Source: an uncultured Poribacteria bacterium
GTDB lineage: Bacteria; Poribacteria; WGA-4E; WGA-3G
Direction: 5' to 3'
Assembly (NCBI GenBank): GCA_951828385.1
Contig: OX639973.1
Coordinates: 806,001-870,000, forward strand
DNA length: 64,000 bases
Below are positions 52,391 through 60,900 of this stretch, piece by piece; the first letter of the stretch is position 1; each line of letters starts with the position of its first letter. The position numbers and the translations under genes were made by a program. Under the pieces are notes generated by a model. It was not told the DNA's origin. It saw only the letters and a list, made by a program, of their open reading frames with translations, and did not search any database.

Positions 52391-54697
52391 ATGAAAAAAT
52401 TGATTTGTTCATTGCTAACACTAAGTTTAGCACTACTCGCTTTAACAGCAAGTTACACCGAAGAAGGGACGGATATAGAACTCTTGCGGGCAGCTGATGT
52501 TAATGCTGATAGGATCATAAACATTCTCGATTTGGTGCTGATCGCCTCACACCTCGGTGAGACATCCACCGCAGATCAGCCTCTGAGTTCAGATGTCAAC
52601 GGGGATAGTAATGTCAATATTCTTGACTTGGTTCTCGTCGCGAGTTATCTTGGCGAAACCGTCAGGCCGCCTGTGGTATTCGTGAGTGCGGACCCAGCGA
52701 TTGACTCCGAGATTACGGTGAACGATACTATCACACTAACCTTTGATAATTCGCCAGAGGATGTTACTGTTAGTGAAGGCATCGCTACGATCACCGATAA
52801 TACCGTCACAATTGCTGGTCCCTTCACCCCCGGCACTCTTGAGATGACGATCACTTGGGCAGATAGTTCCGAGACACTTAACTATACCGTTCGGCAACCT
52901 GCGGATTTCGTGAGTGCAGAGCCAGCAGTTGATTCGGAGATTACCACGAATGATAGTATCACGCTGACGTTTGATCATCCACCAGAGGACGTTACTGTTA
53001 GTGAAGGCGCTGCTACAATCTCTGATAATACTGTCACAATTGCTGGTCCCTTCACCCCCGGCGCGCTTGACTTGAAGATTACTTGGGAAGATGGCACTGA
53101 AACGCTTTCATACACTATCAGACCTCTTGTCGCATTCACTGGAGCTGAACCAGAGAGCGGGGCGAAAATTACGACAAACGATACTATCACCCTGACTTTT
53201 GATCATCCACCAGAGGATGTTGCTGTCAACACCGGTGTCGCCACAACTAATGGAAATACTGTCACAATCACGGGGCCTTTTACACCCGGCGCGCTTGACT
53301 TGAAGATTACTTGGGAAGATGGCACTGAAAAGCTTTCATATACTATCAGACCCTTTGTGGCGTTCGTTAAGGCGAAGCCAAAGAGCGGGGCGAAAATTAC
53401 GACAAACGATACTGTCACCCTAACTTTTGATAACTCACCAAAAGATGTTACAGTAAGTGAGGGTGTCGCTATAACTAAGGGGAAAACTGTCACAATCACG
53501 GGGCCTTTTACGCCCGGCGCGCTTGACTTGAAGATTACTTGGGAAGATGGCACTGAAACGCTTTCATATACTATCAGACCCTTTGTGGCGTTCGTTAAGG
53601 CGAAGCCAAAGAGCGGGGCGAAAATTACGACAAACGATACTATCACCCTAACTTTTGATCATCCACCAGAGGATGTTGCTGTCAACACCGGTGTCGCCAC
53701 AACTGATGGAAATACTGTCACAATCACGGGGCCTTTTACACCCGGTACGCTTAACCTGAAGATCACTTGGGAAGATGGCACTGAAAAGCTTTCATACACT
53801 ATCAGATCGCCTATAGCATTCGTTAGCATTGAGCCGACAGTTGACTCTCCGCTTACTGTGGACAGTAGCATCACGCTTACCTTTGACAACCGACCAAGGG
53901 ATGTCACTGTTAACACGGGTGTCGCTACAACTAAGGGGAAAACTGTCACAATCACAGGGCCCTTCACACCCGGTGCACTTGAATTAACAATCACTTGGGC
54001 AGATGGAAGTTTAACGTTTACTTACACAGTTGCTGCACCAGATACTGAAGTTCCCTCAATCACCGGTGGAACTATCAGTGATGGTGACACAAAGGTTGAC
54101 CCAAGTGCGACGATTGAAATCGAGTTCAGTGAAGAGGTAAGCGGCACCATCGCACTGCAAACTGAAGCTGGCGATGATGTTGGATGGACCGGCACAATTG
54201 AAGGCAAAAAAGCGAGGCTTGAACTTGTCAAAGGCAAAGAACTTGGGCATGAAACAACCGCGATAACTTACATGATTGTAGGGAAAGTCGAAGACGCTGC
54301 GGGCAACGAAACGGATATCAATATTACTTTTACCACTGCCCCTCAATACGACGGCATCCCGATTGAAGTCACCGATGCGACCTTTGACAGCATTGTGCTT
54401 GAATCTGAGATTCCGATTGTGGTTGAGTTTTATACGGATTGGTGACCGTTCTGTCATATAATGGCGCCAGTTGTCGCCGAAATTGCCTTTGAGCAGCGGA
54501 ACACATTTGCTATCGCGAAGTTAGATCGTGAAGAGAATAATAAAATAGCCCAAAGATATGGAATTAGAATACAACCGATTTACCTTGTATTCCAAGATGG
54601 AAAGCTTGTGGAACCGCACCCGCGTTTGTTAGGCAAGATACCGAAAGACGATTTTGTCCAAAAGGTGCTTAATGCCATAAATATTGAAGAAAATTAG
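52391..54697 (+). CDS. secreted dockerin/repeat protein with C-terminal selenocysteine thioredoxin domain (in-frame TGA)
   Basis: Read through one TGA (54443-54445) this is a 768-residue protein. A signal peptide (1-23) is followed by two dockerin type I-like Ca-binding repeats (DVNADRIINILDLVL and DVNGDSNVNILDLVL, about 35-90). Six 76-residue beta-rich repeats cover 95-550, and an SbsA/Big-like Ig domain with FSEEVSG about 551-650. A thioredoxin domain spans about 655-768. Its active site reads FYTDW-U-PFC: TGA takes the place of the first cysteine of WCxxC, with Cys at +3. The cis-Pro is in IQPIYLVFQDG. A SECIS-like hairpin follows. A stop mutation is the alternative, but the adjacent paralogue has the same TGA. 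Confidence 0.8.
52673..54040 (+). repeat. six tandem 228-bp coding repeats (76 residues each)
   Basis: Six in-frame copies beginning near 52673, 52901, 53129, 53357, 53585 and 53813. Core phrases are TITLTFDHPPEDV, TVTITGPFTPG and KITWEDGTE. Copies 3-5 are nearly identical over long stretches (GCGTTCGTTAAGGCGAAGCC at 53359 and 53587, exactly 228 apart), pointing to recent duplication or gene conversion. Outer copies are more divergent. Confidence 0.92.
54443..54478 (+). promoter_or_regulatory. candidate bacterial SECIS element of the first selenoprotein
   Basis: Downstream of the TGA, GGCG (54463-54466) pairs with CGCC (54475-54478), with an inner C-G pair closing the loop AGTT (54469-54472). 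The loop starts 23 bases after the TGA and has G as its second base. Both fit the published bacterial SECIS pattern (loop 16-37 bases from UGA, G among the first two loop bases). The stem is short, so this is weaker than the second one. Confidence 0.55.
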
Positions 54698-54774
54698 GCG
54701 TTGATGATCAGGTATAGCGTTGGAAGCTGCTGCGAGTGTGAGGCTAAGGCATAAATACTAAGGACAGAAAACGT

Positions 54775-55383
54775 ATGAAAAAGTTGATTTGTTTGTTGCT
54801 GACATTAAGTTTGACACTCGGATTCTGGACAACAAGTTCCGCCGAAGCTGAAGATTTCGATGCTCGGAGTGCATCTGATGTCAACACTGATGGCTTCGTT
54901 AACATCCTTGATTTGACGTTCATCGCCTCACAGCTTGGTGAAATGCCAGCCGAAGATCAGGTTCCCAACCCGGATATTAATAGGGACGGGATCGTCAATA
55001 TTTTAGATTTAGTGCTCGCTGCAAACTATTTAGGCAAAACATCCGGTGTCCCTTTTGAAGTTTTTGATACTACTTTTGACGACATTGTATTGGGTTCCAA
55101 ACTTCCGATCGTCGTAGAGTTCAAATCTGAGTCCTGAATATACTGTATACTGATGAAGCCTGTGGTCACAGGCGTAGCATTAGAATATCGGGATACCTTC
55201 ACTTTTGCCAAGTTGGATGTGAACACCCAACGGGAAAAAACAACTGAATATCAAATTCGCGGAACGCCTACCTATATTGTATTCAAAGATGGAGAGACTG
55301 TAGGGAGGTTTGTCGGGGCAATGTCGAGTACTAAACTGGTAGCGCAAATTCTTGGCATCTTAGGGATTGAAGAGACTGAATAG
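54775..55383 (+). CDS. secreted dockerin-thioredoxin protein with selenocysteine (in-frame TGA)
   Basis: A 202-residue paralogue of the preceding gene without the repeat block. The signal peptide is about 1-23, with two dockerin-like repeats (DVNTDGFVNILDLTF and DINRDGIVNILDLVL, about 38-90). The thioredoxin domain runs from about residue 95 to the end. Its active site reads EFKSES-U-IYC: the TGA at 55135-55137 (codon 121) stands at the first active-site cysteine, and Cys follows at +3. The cis-Pro is in RGTPTYIVFKDG. The frame continues without interruption to TAG at 55383. A 6-bp SECIS-like hairpin lies downstream. The tryptophan before the active site is replaced by Ser. Confidence 0.82.
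55135..55173 (+). promoter_or_regulatory. candidate bacterial SECIS element of the second selenoprotein
   Basis: GCCTGT (55158-55163), loop GGTC (55164-55167), ACAGGC (55168-55173): a perfect 6-bp stem. The loop begins 26 bases after the TGA, with G at its first and second positions, matching the bacterial SECIS rules. The stem lies in coding sequence, as bacterial SECIS elements do. Confidence 0.7.
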
Positions 55384-55417
55384 CATTTTATTGATCTTAT
55401 ATTTAAAACTCTATGAC

Positions 55418-57349
55418 CTAAGCGGTCCGCTTGGAGAGCACTCCCACCCGAAAGGATAAACCGTCTCGGTGATAAAACCACCACTCCAATAGCAGGACGA
55501 CACATGCGAACAGTGCCGGTATCCGCCATACTTCCTGCGTCATCGGTTGTAATTCGCTTTCTATCGCTGTTGGTACCTCTGCGGTTGGTGCTGTTCCAGG
55601 ATGTGGAAGTGCTGATTCTTTCGGATCCATCAGATTAACCGTAAATTGCTCAAGCTGCCTGTCATCAGCAAAGAGCGTGTAGACCCCTACCTGATCCGTC
55701 TCCGTAAATATGGAATCCACCCCTTTAACCATCTTGTCATCAGGTTTCTGCACGTGAAGGACAATCTCCTCGCCTATCGGTGCAATTCGGACGCGCTCTC
55801 CGGCGCGGAACGCATGTCGGGTCTGTCCTTCTTGAAACGCAAAGGATTGGAGCGGGGTACTTCTCGCCTCAAACCACTCTAAACAGTGATAAAAAAACAG
55901 CTGTCCATCCGGGACAGTGAGCGCGAAGAAAGAGATATCAAGGTTGAACGCATCAAATTCAAAAACAAGGAATTGACTGCTTGATTCTTGACCGATCCAT
56001 ATCAATGCCCCCTTCTCCGTTTCAATAAGCGAACGTCCAGAGAGCGGCATTTTTCGGGACGTAGATTCCAGTACCTGTAATCCTTGTATCGACACACCTA
56101 CCATGAGCGGATGGGTTTTATCGGTCTTGATAACATGCAGAGGTGCTGCAACTTCCTCAACGTCGCGGGCATCTTCTGGTATAAAGGGTAGGTTGCTACC
56201 GGGGTTGATGAAGACCAAGTGTGTTCCGGATGCAACTTCAGAAAAACCACCGAAAGCCGCGCGTCCGGTGCGTGTACCGCCATCGAAAATTGCGATATGC
56301 GCGTCCGCAATGCCGTGATAATCCGCGGGTGACACCAGACGGAGTTGGACGTGTTTTCCGTAAGTCCTTAACAATGCAGGCAGCAAAGACTTTTGATTGT
56401 CACTGACAAGCAAGATTCGCAGTGGGGAAACGGCAGACAGGAACGCAAATGCACTGTTATCAACTACAAAATCATCGTCTAACTGAAGATGTGCACTCAT
56501 AACTTTCCCTACTAACCCGCTCGGATCGTCGGAAAAAAGGATAGATTTCGTTTTACCCGGCGGGATAGCGGCTGTTTTTTGATCAAAAGGTTCGCCTTCT
56601 ACCGCCAATTGCACGTCTAATTCTCTCGGAGTATCCGTAAAATTTCGGATACCGACCAGTACCTCGTACTTGTCGGCTACGATTTCAACGCTGAAATGAA
56701 CGATCCCGATATTCTCGGCTGCCCCACCGACTCCGATTTTATGAATCGGCAGCGATATATCTGGCAGGTTTTCAAAATTATCGCTGATAAAGAAGACTTG
56801 GTCTTGTGGCGACTCTGCATAGTGTGTTACAGCATCAAAGACGGGTTGGAGATTGCGCGGTGCCTCGCTTTTTGGGATATTTTCTATTGCGTGCTGGAGT
56901 TTGGCTGTATCCGTTGTGAAGGCTACTTGGACAGCGGTGGTGTTTGTTAGCATCAGCATCATTCCACCCTCTGCAGAGACCTGTTCAATGTGCTGCAGTG
57001 CTGCCTGTTTTGCTAAGGCGAGACGGGTTTGTCCCATCTCTGTTGACAACATACTCGCAGAGTTATCAACGATAAGAATTGCCCGTCCCGGCATAACGCC
57101 GGGTCTATGCAATGCTGGACGTGCTGCGCTGAACGTGACAAGCGACAAAAATAGTACCTGTAGCATCAGGAGTAATAGGTTCCGGAGTCGTTGGAAAGGG
57201 ACATTTGCTCTCCGATCCTCATCAGTAGAGAGCCAAAGCATAATGCTGGGGACGCGGTGGGTGTGGCGGCGCAATTTTAGGAAATGAAGTGCGACCACAA
57301 TTGGGATAAACCCCAACAGGTAAAACGCGGCAGGGTTCAGGAACTGCAT
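55418..57349 (-). CDS. BatA/VWA-domain membrane protein
   Basis: A 643-residue protein. The N terminus is the BatA domain (LNPAAFYLLGFIPIVVALHFLKLRR, shown here by its position 4-28) with two helices, then a von Willebrand A domain carrying the MIDAS motif DNSAS (95-99). Middle segments resemble DUF4159/glutamine-amidotransferase-like domains often fused in such proteins (about 300-420). A final hydrophobic helix lies near residue 615. The family is associated with Bacteroides aerotolerance or MoxR-linked assembly in the cell envelope. MoxR is not present in the window. The role is inferred from domain content only. Confidence 0.82.
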   Translation of the reverse strand: MQFLNPAAFYLLGFIPIVVALHFLKLRRHTHRVPSIMLWLSTDEDRRANVPFQRLRNLLLLMLQVLFLSLVTFSAARPALHRPGVMPGRAILIVDNSASMLSTEMGQTRLALAKQAALQHIEQVSAEGGMMLMLTNTTAVQVAFTTDTAKLQHAIENIPKSEAPRNLQPVFDAVTHYAESPQDQVFFISDNFENLPDISLPIHKIGVGGAAENIGIVHFSVEIVADKYEVLVGIRNFTDTPRELDVQLAVEGEPFDQKTAAIPPGKTKSILFSDDPSGLVGKVMSAHLQLDDDFVVDNSAFAFLSAVSPLRILLVSDNQKSLLPALLRTYGKHVQLRLVSPADYHGIADAHIAIFDGGTRTGRAAFGGFSEVASGTHLVFINPGSNLPFIPEDARDVEEVAAPLHVIKTDKTHPLMVGVSIQGLQVLESTSRKMPLSGRSLIETEKGALIWIGQESSSQFLVFEFDAFNLDISFFALTVPDGQLFFYHCLEWFEARSTPLQSFAFQEGQTRHAFRAGERVRIAPIGEEIVLHVQKPDDKMVKGVDSIFTETDQVGVYTLFADDRQLEQFTVNLMDPKESALPHPGTAPTAEVPTAIESELQPMTQEVWRIPALFACVVLLLEWWFYHRDGLSFRVGVLSKRTA

Positions 57350-57356
57350 TATAGTC

Positions 57357-57458
57357 GTCGGTTATCAGTTTTCAGTTTTCAGTTAAGAGATATTTGTGAT
57401 GGTGAAAGGATACGCAAGCACCACAGACCAACAACCGACAACTGATAACTAACAACCG
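57357..57458. repeat. dispersed CAGTT-type inverted repeat, copy with both arms
   Basis: GTCGGTTATCAGTTTTCAG and TTTTCAGTTAAGAG (57357-57388) face CAACCGACAACTGATAACTAAC (57434-57455, quoted minus two bases in the longest match). The arms are close reverse complements and sit between two minus-strand genes. Confidence 0.7.
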
Positions 57459-57848
57459 CTACTCCTCTTTTTCTTTTAGGCTTTGCATCACCTCTTCGGC
57501 ATCCAGTTTGCCGACTTCGCCATAGTCTTGTAAGCGTTCACACGTCGCGCGAACTTTATCGTGTTCGTCAAGCTCCAAATAGAGGCTTGCCAGATTCTTG
57601 TGCATTTCCCGAAATACGCCTGGCCAGTTCCGCTCACCTTCTTTGTCAACGATCCGGGTTGCATTCTCAAGCGCGGTGTTGACGATCTCGTCTAAGTTGG
57701 CCTTCTCTTCATCTGAAATCCGAAAATCTGGCTGTTTGCGTTTTTCGTTGTAGGCTTTCAGTTGCCCAAGTGCTCTATCACATTCGTTGTATGTTTTTTC
57801 TATGCTTAACGCGCCTTCAAACATTTTTGATAAAAATCCAAGTTTCAT
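57459..57848 (-). CDS. small helical (TPR-like) protein of unknown function
   Basis: A 129-residue acidic, all-helical soluble protein. The segment MHKNLASLYLELDEHDKVRATCERLQDYGE resembles one tetratricopeptide unit by its spacing (residues about 80-108), but no clear family is recognised. There is no signal peptide or membrane helix. The ATG follows a region with a perfect hairpin (57872-57895) after the LamG gene. The codon pattern and conserved-looking helix faces support a real gene, though it is small. Confidence 0.55.
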   Translation of the reverse strand: MKLGFLSKMFEGALSIEKTYNECDRALGQLKAYNEKRKQPDFRISDEEKANLDEIVNTALENATRIVDKEGERNWPGVFREMHKNLASLYLELDEHDKVRATCERLQDYGEVGKLDAEEVMQSLKEKEE

Positions 57849-57871
57849 AGCGTCTCCGAATCGGTATAGGT

Positions 57872-57895
57872 GGGGTGAGACACACGTCTCACCCC
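57872..57895. other. perfect 10-bp intergenic hairpin
   Basis: GGGGTGAGAC-ACAC-GTCTCACCCC between the LamG stop and the next gene's start, both on the minus strand. No T run follows in either direction, so it is not a normal intrinsic terminator. It could be a 3'-end stabiliser or an attenuator; function unknown. Confidence 0.7.
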
Positions 57896-57908
57896 GAAAA
57901 TAATAGTG

Positions 57909-58685
57909 TTAGAAATTGGTTTTCAGTTCTCCCCAAGTTGTTGCCAACTTGTTACGGGCTTCGACTGCAAGCACCCCTGGAACGCTCATTTCCATTGATG
58001 CTTGAATTTCCTCTTCCGTCAACGCCTTGGCATATATGACGACTTCATCGATAATCGCGTCCTCTACTTTGTGAAGGGTTGGGTTTTCCCCTGCACCGAT
58101 GTAAATCGCCGCCTCTTTATGCTCAGGCAAATCAAAATTCTCTGGCTGCGCACCAATAAATTCGCCGTTGATATAGATTTTACCATCTTTACCATCGGCA
58201 ACCATCACGTAGTGATACCACTCATCCAACTCAAATTGGTAGCCACCGAGACTTTTGTCAGCGTGATGCCCGGCATCCCAGAACGGGTTGAAACCCGGGT
58301 TGACCATAATCCGGTACTCGCAACAGCCAGCGGCAGCGGCTTCAATCGAGATAATCCCATCATACTCCACATGTTCATTCAGATAAAACCAGGCTTCCAT
58401 CGTGATTTGACCCACTACGCCGACTGGAACGATAAAATCATTCGCAGCCATCTGGACGACACCGCCATTGAGACGCACGGCTTTCTTGAATGCTCCATCA
58501 ACGAGTGAACCTTTTCCAACTAACTCTGCATCGTTCCCGTTGCCTGAACCATCTATGAATTTCTTGCCATTCAGACTGTCAAAAGAGTAATAGACAAGGA
58601 TGTCCTCTGGCTCTATAGCGTCTGAGAGCGTAACAGCAAATACACAAATCGCTGAAAGCCCTAATACGATTATACTTCTAAGCAT
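57909..58685 (-). CDS. secreted LamG/concanavalin A-like domain protein
   Basis: A 258-residue exported protein with a signal peptide (about 1-24). A LamG-like jelly roll starts at EDILVYYSFDSLNGKKFIDG and continues through GNGNDAELVG, ITMEAWFYLNE, WYHYVMVADGKDGKIYINGE and AIIDEVVIYAKALTEEEI. These are the standard strands of LamG_3-type domains, which bind glycans or proteins. A vicinal Cys-Cys pair (GCCEYR) lies in the middle. The tail, AVEARNKLATTWGELKTNF, is of the type seen after LamG domains in planctomycetes and poribacteria. The ligand is unknown. Confidence 0.85.
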   Translation of the reverse strand: MLRSIIVLGLSAICVFAVTLSDAIEPEDILVYYSFDSLNGKKFIDGSGNGNDAELVGKGSLVDGAFKKAVRLNGGVVQMAANDFIVPVGVVGQITMEAWFYLNEHVEYDGIISIEAAAAGCCEYRIMVNPGFNPFWDAGHHADKSLGGYQFELDEWYHYVMVADGKDGKIYINGEFIGAQPENFDLPEHKEAAIYIGAGENPTLHKVEDAIIDEVVIYAKALTEEEIQASMEMSVPGVLAVEARNKLATTWGELKTNF

Positions 58686-58754
58686 TTCTGTACCCTGTTC
58701 CTTTGAACCTGCGTATTTACAGAAAAATCTCTGTAAACCGCGGTTTGCATCTGC

Positions 58755-59903
58755 CTAAGCAGATGGACGAACCGCCAAAGCACGAGCGACACTCTTAATG
58801 AATATCCCCCGTGCGCCGTTTAAATCCCTATCCATACATTGACCTTCTGATGACTTGATGACTTTAGAACCGCCCAGGTTCGCGACGATTTCACCTGTCC
58901 AAGACACCGTTTTAGAAGTATATGCCTCACATACGTCTTTGATTCGCACACCATATTCTTTTCCCTTTTGTTTCAAGAAGACTTTGAATCTATAGTGTGA
59001 AAGCGTTAGCATTTGCCGTGCGGTTCTGCTTCGCAACTTCCGCCCCCCGCGTTTTGTCATCTGTTTCGTCTCAAAAGTCGGGAGCAAAATAATATCAAAG
59101 TTTTTTACGAGGAAGTGAGCGATCTTCTTGTGAAGTTCATCAATGAGGTTACGGATTTTGTCTCTGATTCTGTTCGCTGCTTTTCGCAAGGCACGCCGTA
59201 GCGGGCGTTTCTCCTGCGTCGCACGTGATAAAAGATTATCGCAGTGTTGACAAAGCCTTTGGATACGGTTGATACACTGCTGTCCTAACCAACCGAAGCA
59301 ATCTTCAGAGAAAAATGTCATAAAATCACGAACACCGGGGTCAAGTGCTACTATTCTACCGCTTGGTTCTCGCGTCTTTTTCTTCTCAATGTATGATACA
59401 CAAAGAAAATACCTACCATTCTCGCGTATCAGTTGAGAATCCTTGACTTCTGCATCCGTCTCTCGTTCTTCTACTTTACCTTTCCCTTGAGGATTAGCGG
59501 GTAAAGGTTCTGACATTTTCATATCGCCTAAAAGTCTAACGTAAAAGCCGCTCTTTTTCAGAGAGTCGGCACGCAGATAAAGCGTCTGTCTCCGGTTCTT
59601 ACGGGAGCGAAACTTGACATGTTGGAACTTACCTGTCTGCTTACATTTGACCTTCGCATTTGAAACAGTTTGGCATGCGTCTATCACCGCACCCACCTTT
59701 ATCTGACGCGGTGTTTCCTTATGCCATTCAGGGAGTTTATCAAGGACTATAGGCACAAGTCTTTGAAAGTTTGTCGGCGTATCCTTATCATTCAACAAAG
59801 ATATTGACTCGTTGTAAGTATACCGCGAAGTGCCAAACCACTTACTCAGAATCACTTTCTGTTCCGTTGTTGGAAAGATTTCTATCTTCTTTGATTTGGT
59901 CAC
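58755..59903 (-). CDS. tnpB: TnpB protein of IS607 type, zinc finger degenerate
   Basis: About 382 residues from a GTG at 59903 (MTKSKKIEIFPTTEQKVIL, a typical TnpB start). The reading frame extends farther upstream, but that part is only the shadow of tnpA in another frame. RuvC residues look complete: Asp in RIVALDPGVRDF, Glu in LLPTFETKQM and Asp in MDRDLNGARG. The zinc finger, normally CxxC...CxxC, has lost most cysteines: EAYTSKTVSWTG replaces TSKTCxxCG, and only one Cys precedes MDRD. Some phage and IS607 TnpB variants tolerate this, so nuclease activity is uncertain. Confidence 0.75.
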   Translation of the reverse strand: MTKSKKIEIFPTTEQKVILSKWFGTSRYTYNESISLLNDKDTPTNFQRLVPIVLDKLPEWHKETPRQIKVGAVIDACQTVSNAKVKCKQTGKFQHVKFRSRKNRRQTLYLRADSLKKSGFYVRLLGDMKMSEPLPANPQGKGKVEERETDAEVKDSQLIRENGRYFLCVSYIEKKKTREPSGRIVALDPGVRDFMTFFSEDCFGWLGQQCINRIQRLCQHCDNLLSRATQEKRPLRRALRKAANRIRDKIRNLIDELHKKIAHFLVKNFDIILLPTFETKQMTKRGGRKLRSRTARQMLTLSHYRFKVFLKQKGKEYGVRIKDVCEAYTSKTVSWTGEIVANLGGSKVIKSSEGQCMDRDLNGARGIFIKSVARALAVRPSA

Positions 59904-60300
59904 GGTATCGCCGGAGTCCAGACATTCGGTAGGAAAACACGTGGAGTATTGCGAGGAGATCGGCGGTGAGTTCTTCTGCTGGACTGTAAACAGTTTCGTC
60001 GAGAACCACGACTTCTCCACCGTTTTGTTCGCCCAAGAACTGTATGACTTCGCCGCCGAATCGGGCGAGTCTATCCCGATGGGCAACAACAATCCTGAGT
60101 TTACCACCTCGCAATATACGTTCCAATAGGGTTCTAAGCCCTTTTCGCTTGAAGTTGATACCACTCCCGAAGTCTTTGATGATTTCCACTTCGGGGTAGT
60201 GCTTTTGCAAGTAGGCGACTTGGGATGCAAGAGCGTCTGATTGCGGTTTGCCACTAACTCGGCAGTATCCAATGGTAGTAAGAGTTGTTTCGGTTTGAGC
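59842..60300 (-). pseudogene. tnpA: IS607 serine recombinase tnpA, 5' end lost
   Basis: The frame from 60318 down to 59842 encodes the catalytic core: YCRVSGKPQSDALASQ with the nucleophilic Ser, then FGSGINFKRKGLRTLL, VVAHRDRLARFG and an ELTADLLAILHVFSYR helix. IS607 TnpA normally begins with a MerR-like helix-turn-helix of about 50 residues. Here a TAA lies 11 codons before YCRVS, and there is no ATG, GTG or TTG before the catalytic Ser. A TTG at 60210 would delete it. The gene is most likely inactive. Confidence 0.7.
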
Positions 60301-60305
60301 ATCAA

Positions 60306-60878
60306 GATAACCCTTTTAGTGTTTTACCTGAAGTAATTCTAACATAAATGGTTAACAGTGTCAAAATATTATTTATAGGACTTATAGGGCTTACGCAAAA
60401 TCGGAGAATTACGCTTATTCGGACGCGGTAGGTGCGGTTAGGAATGCAGATCGCAAGAAACACTTTCTTCGCATTGGATTTTAGCGTTTGCAAAAACACC
60501 GCCCTTTATCCCCTGTTCTCAGAGGGCAGGCGAGTACGCCGCAAAACCGCACCATAGGTGTCAATTTAGCAGTATTCCAGGGTCGGTAGGTTCGGTTTCC
60601 TAACCGAACCGAGCTTATCCCAACCGGTCAACCCAACCTATGGGACGATATGGTTTTTTCTAAAATTGATACCTATGATGTAGTTTGCAACCGAAAGCCG
60701 AAGCCATCCCACCGGTTACGGGGAAGGGACACCGGGTTTGAAAAAGAAGACTCAAAAATCGAGATAATCCGACAATTTGTTTAAAACCAAATGCCCCTAC
60801 CCAAAACCTTATGTTTAGGCAACAGTGACGTGTTTAAACGTCACTGTGACGTGCAGATGTCTGAAGTGCATACGCTTA
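60306..60878. repeat. intergenic region rich in palindromic repeats
   Basis: Several repeats are visible. ACTTATAGGGCTTACGCAAA (60383) resembles a MITE end from 18226. GGTTAGGAATGCAGATCGCA (60437) and GTACGCCGCAAAACCGCACC (60534) are shared with 20174-20290. GGTAGGTTCGGTTTCCTAACC with GAACC (60586-60612) is a palindrome also seen at 62300-62330. CAGTGACGT-GTTTAA-ACGTCACTG (60823-60846) is a perfect 9-bp-arm hairpin. No gene is supported in these 570 bases. Confidence 0.65.
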
Positions 60879-60900
60879 TTTAGGCCACAATTTCGCAAAG

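Larger units (their letters stand above)
58755..60305 (-). mobile_element. IS607-type element (damaged)
   Basis: A serine-recombinase gene (tnpA) overlaps a tnpB gene in another frame, the arrangement of IS607. tnpA lacks a proper 5' end and the tnpB zinc finger is degenerate, so the element is probably immobile. The ends of IS607 elements carry no inverted repeats, so boundaries are approximate. Confidence 0.75.

Noticed and set aside
52673-54040. CRISPR-like array
   Set aside because: Repeats are 228 bp, contiguous and in frame; they encode protein repeats.
52391-54445. Treating the first dockerin-thioredoxin gene as ending at the TGA, with a separate small gene at 54461
   Set aside because: The downstream frame is the same frame, continues a thioredoxin domain, and has no ribosome site at 54461.
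54443-55137. Genome-wide reassignment of TGA to Trp or Gly
   Set aside because: TGA acts as an ordinary stop for UbiA and other genes here, and the RF2 frameshift signal depends on TGA termination.
59904-60305. N-terminal extension of the IS607 TnpB frame up to 60305
   Set aside because: These 134 codons are the out-of-frame shadow of tnpA and show no TnpB features; the GTG at 59903 gives the normal start.
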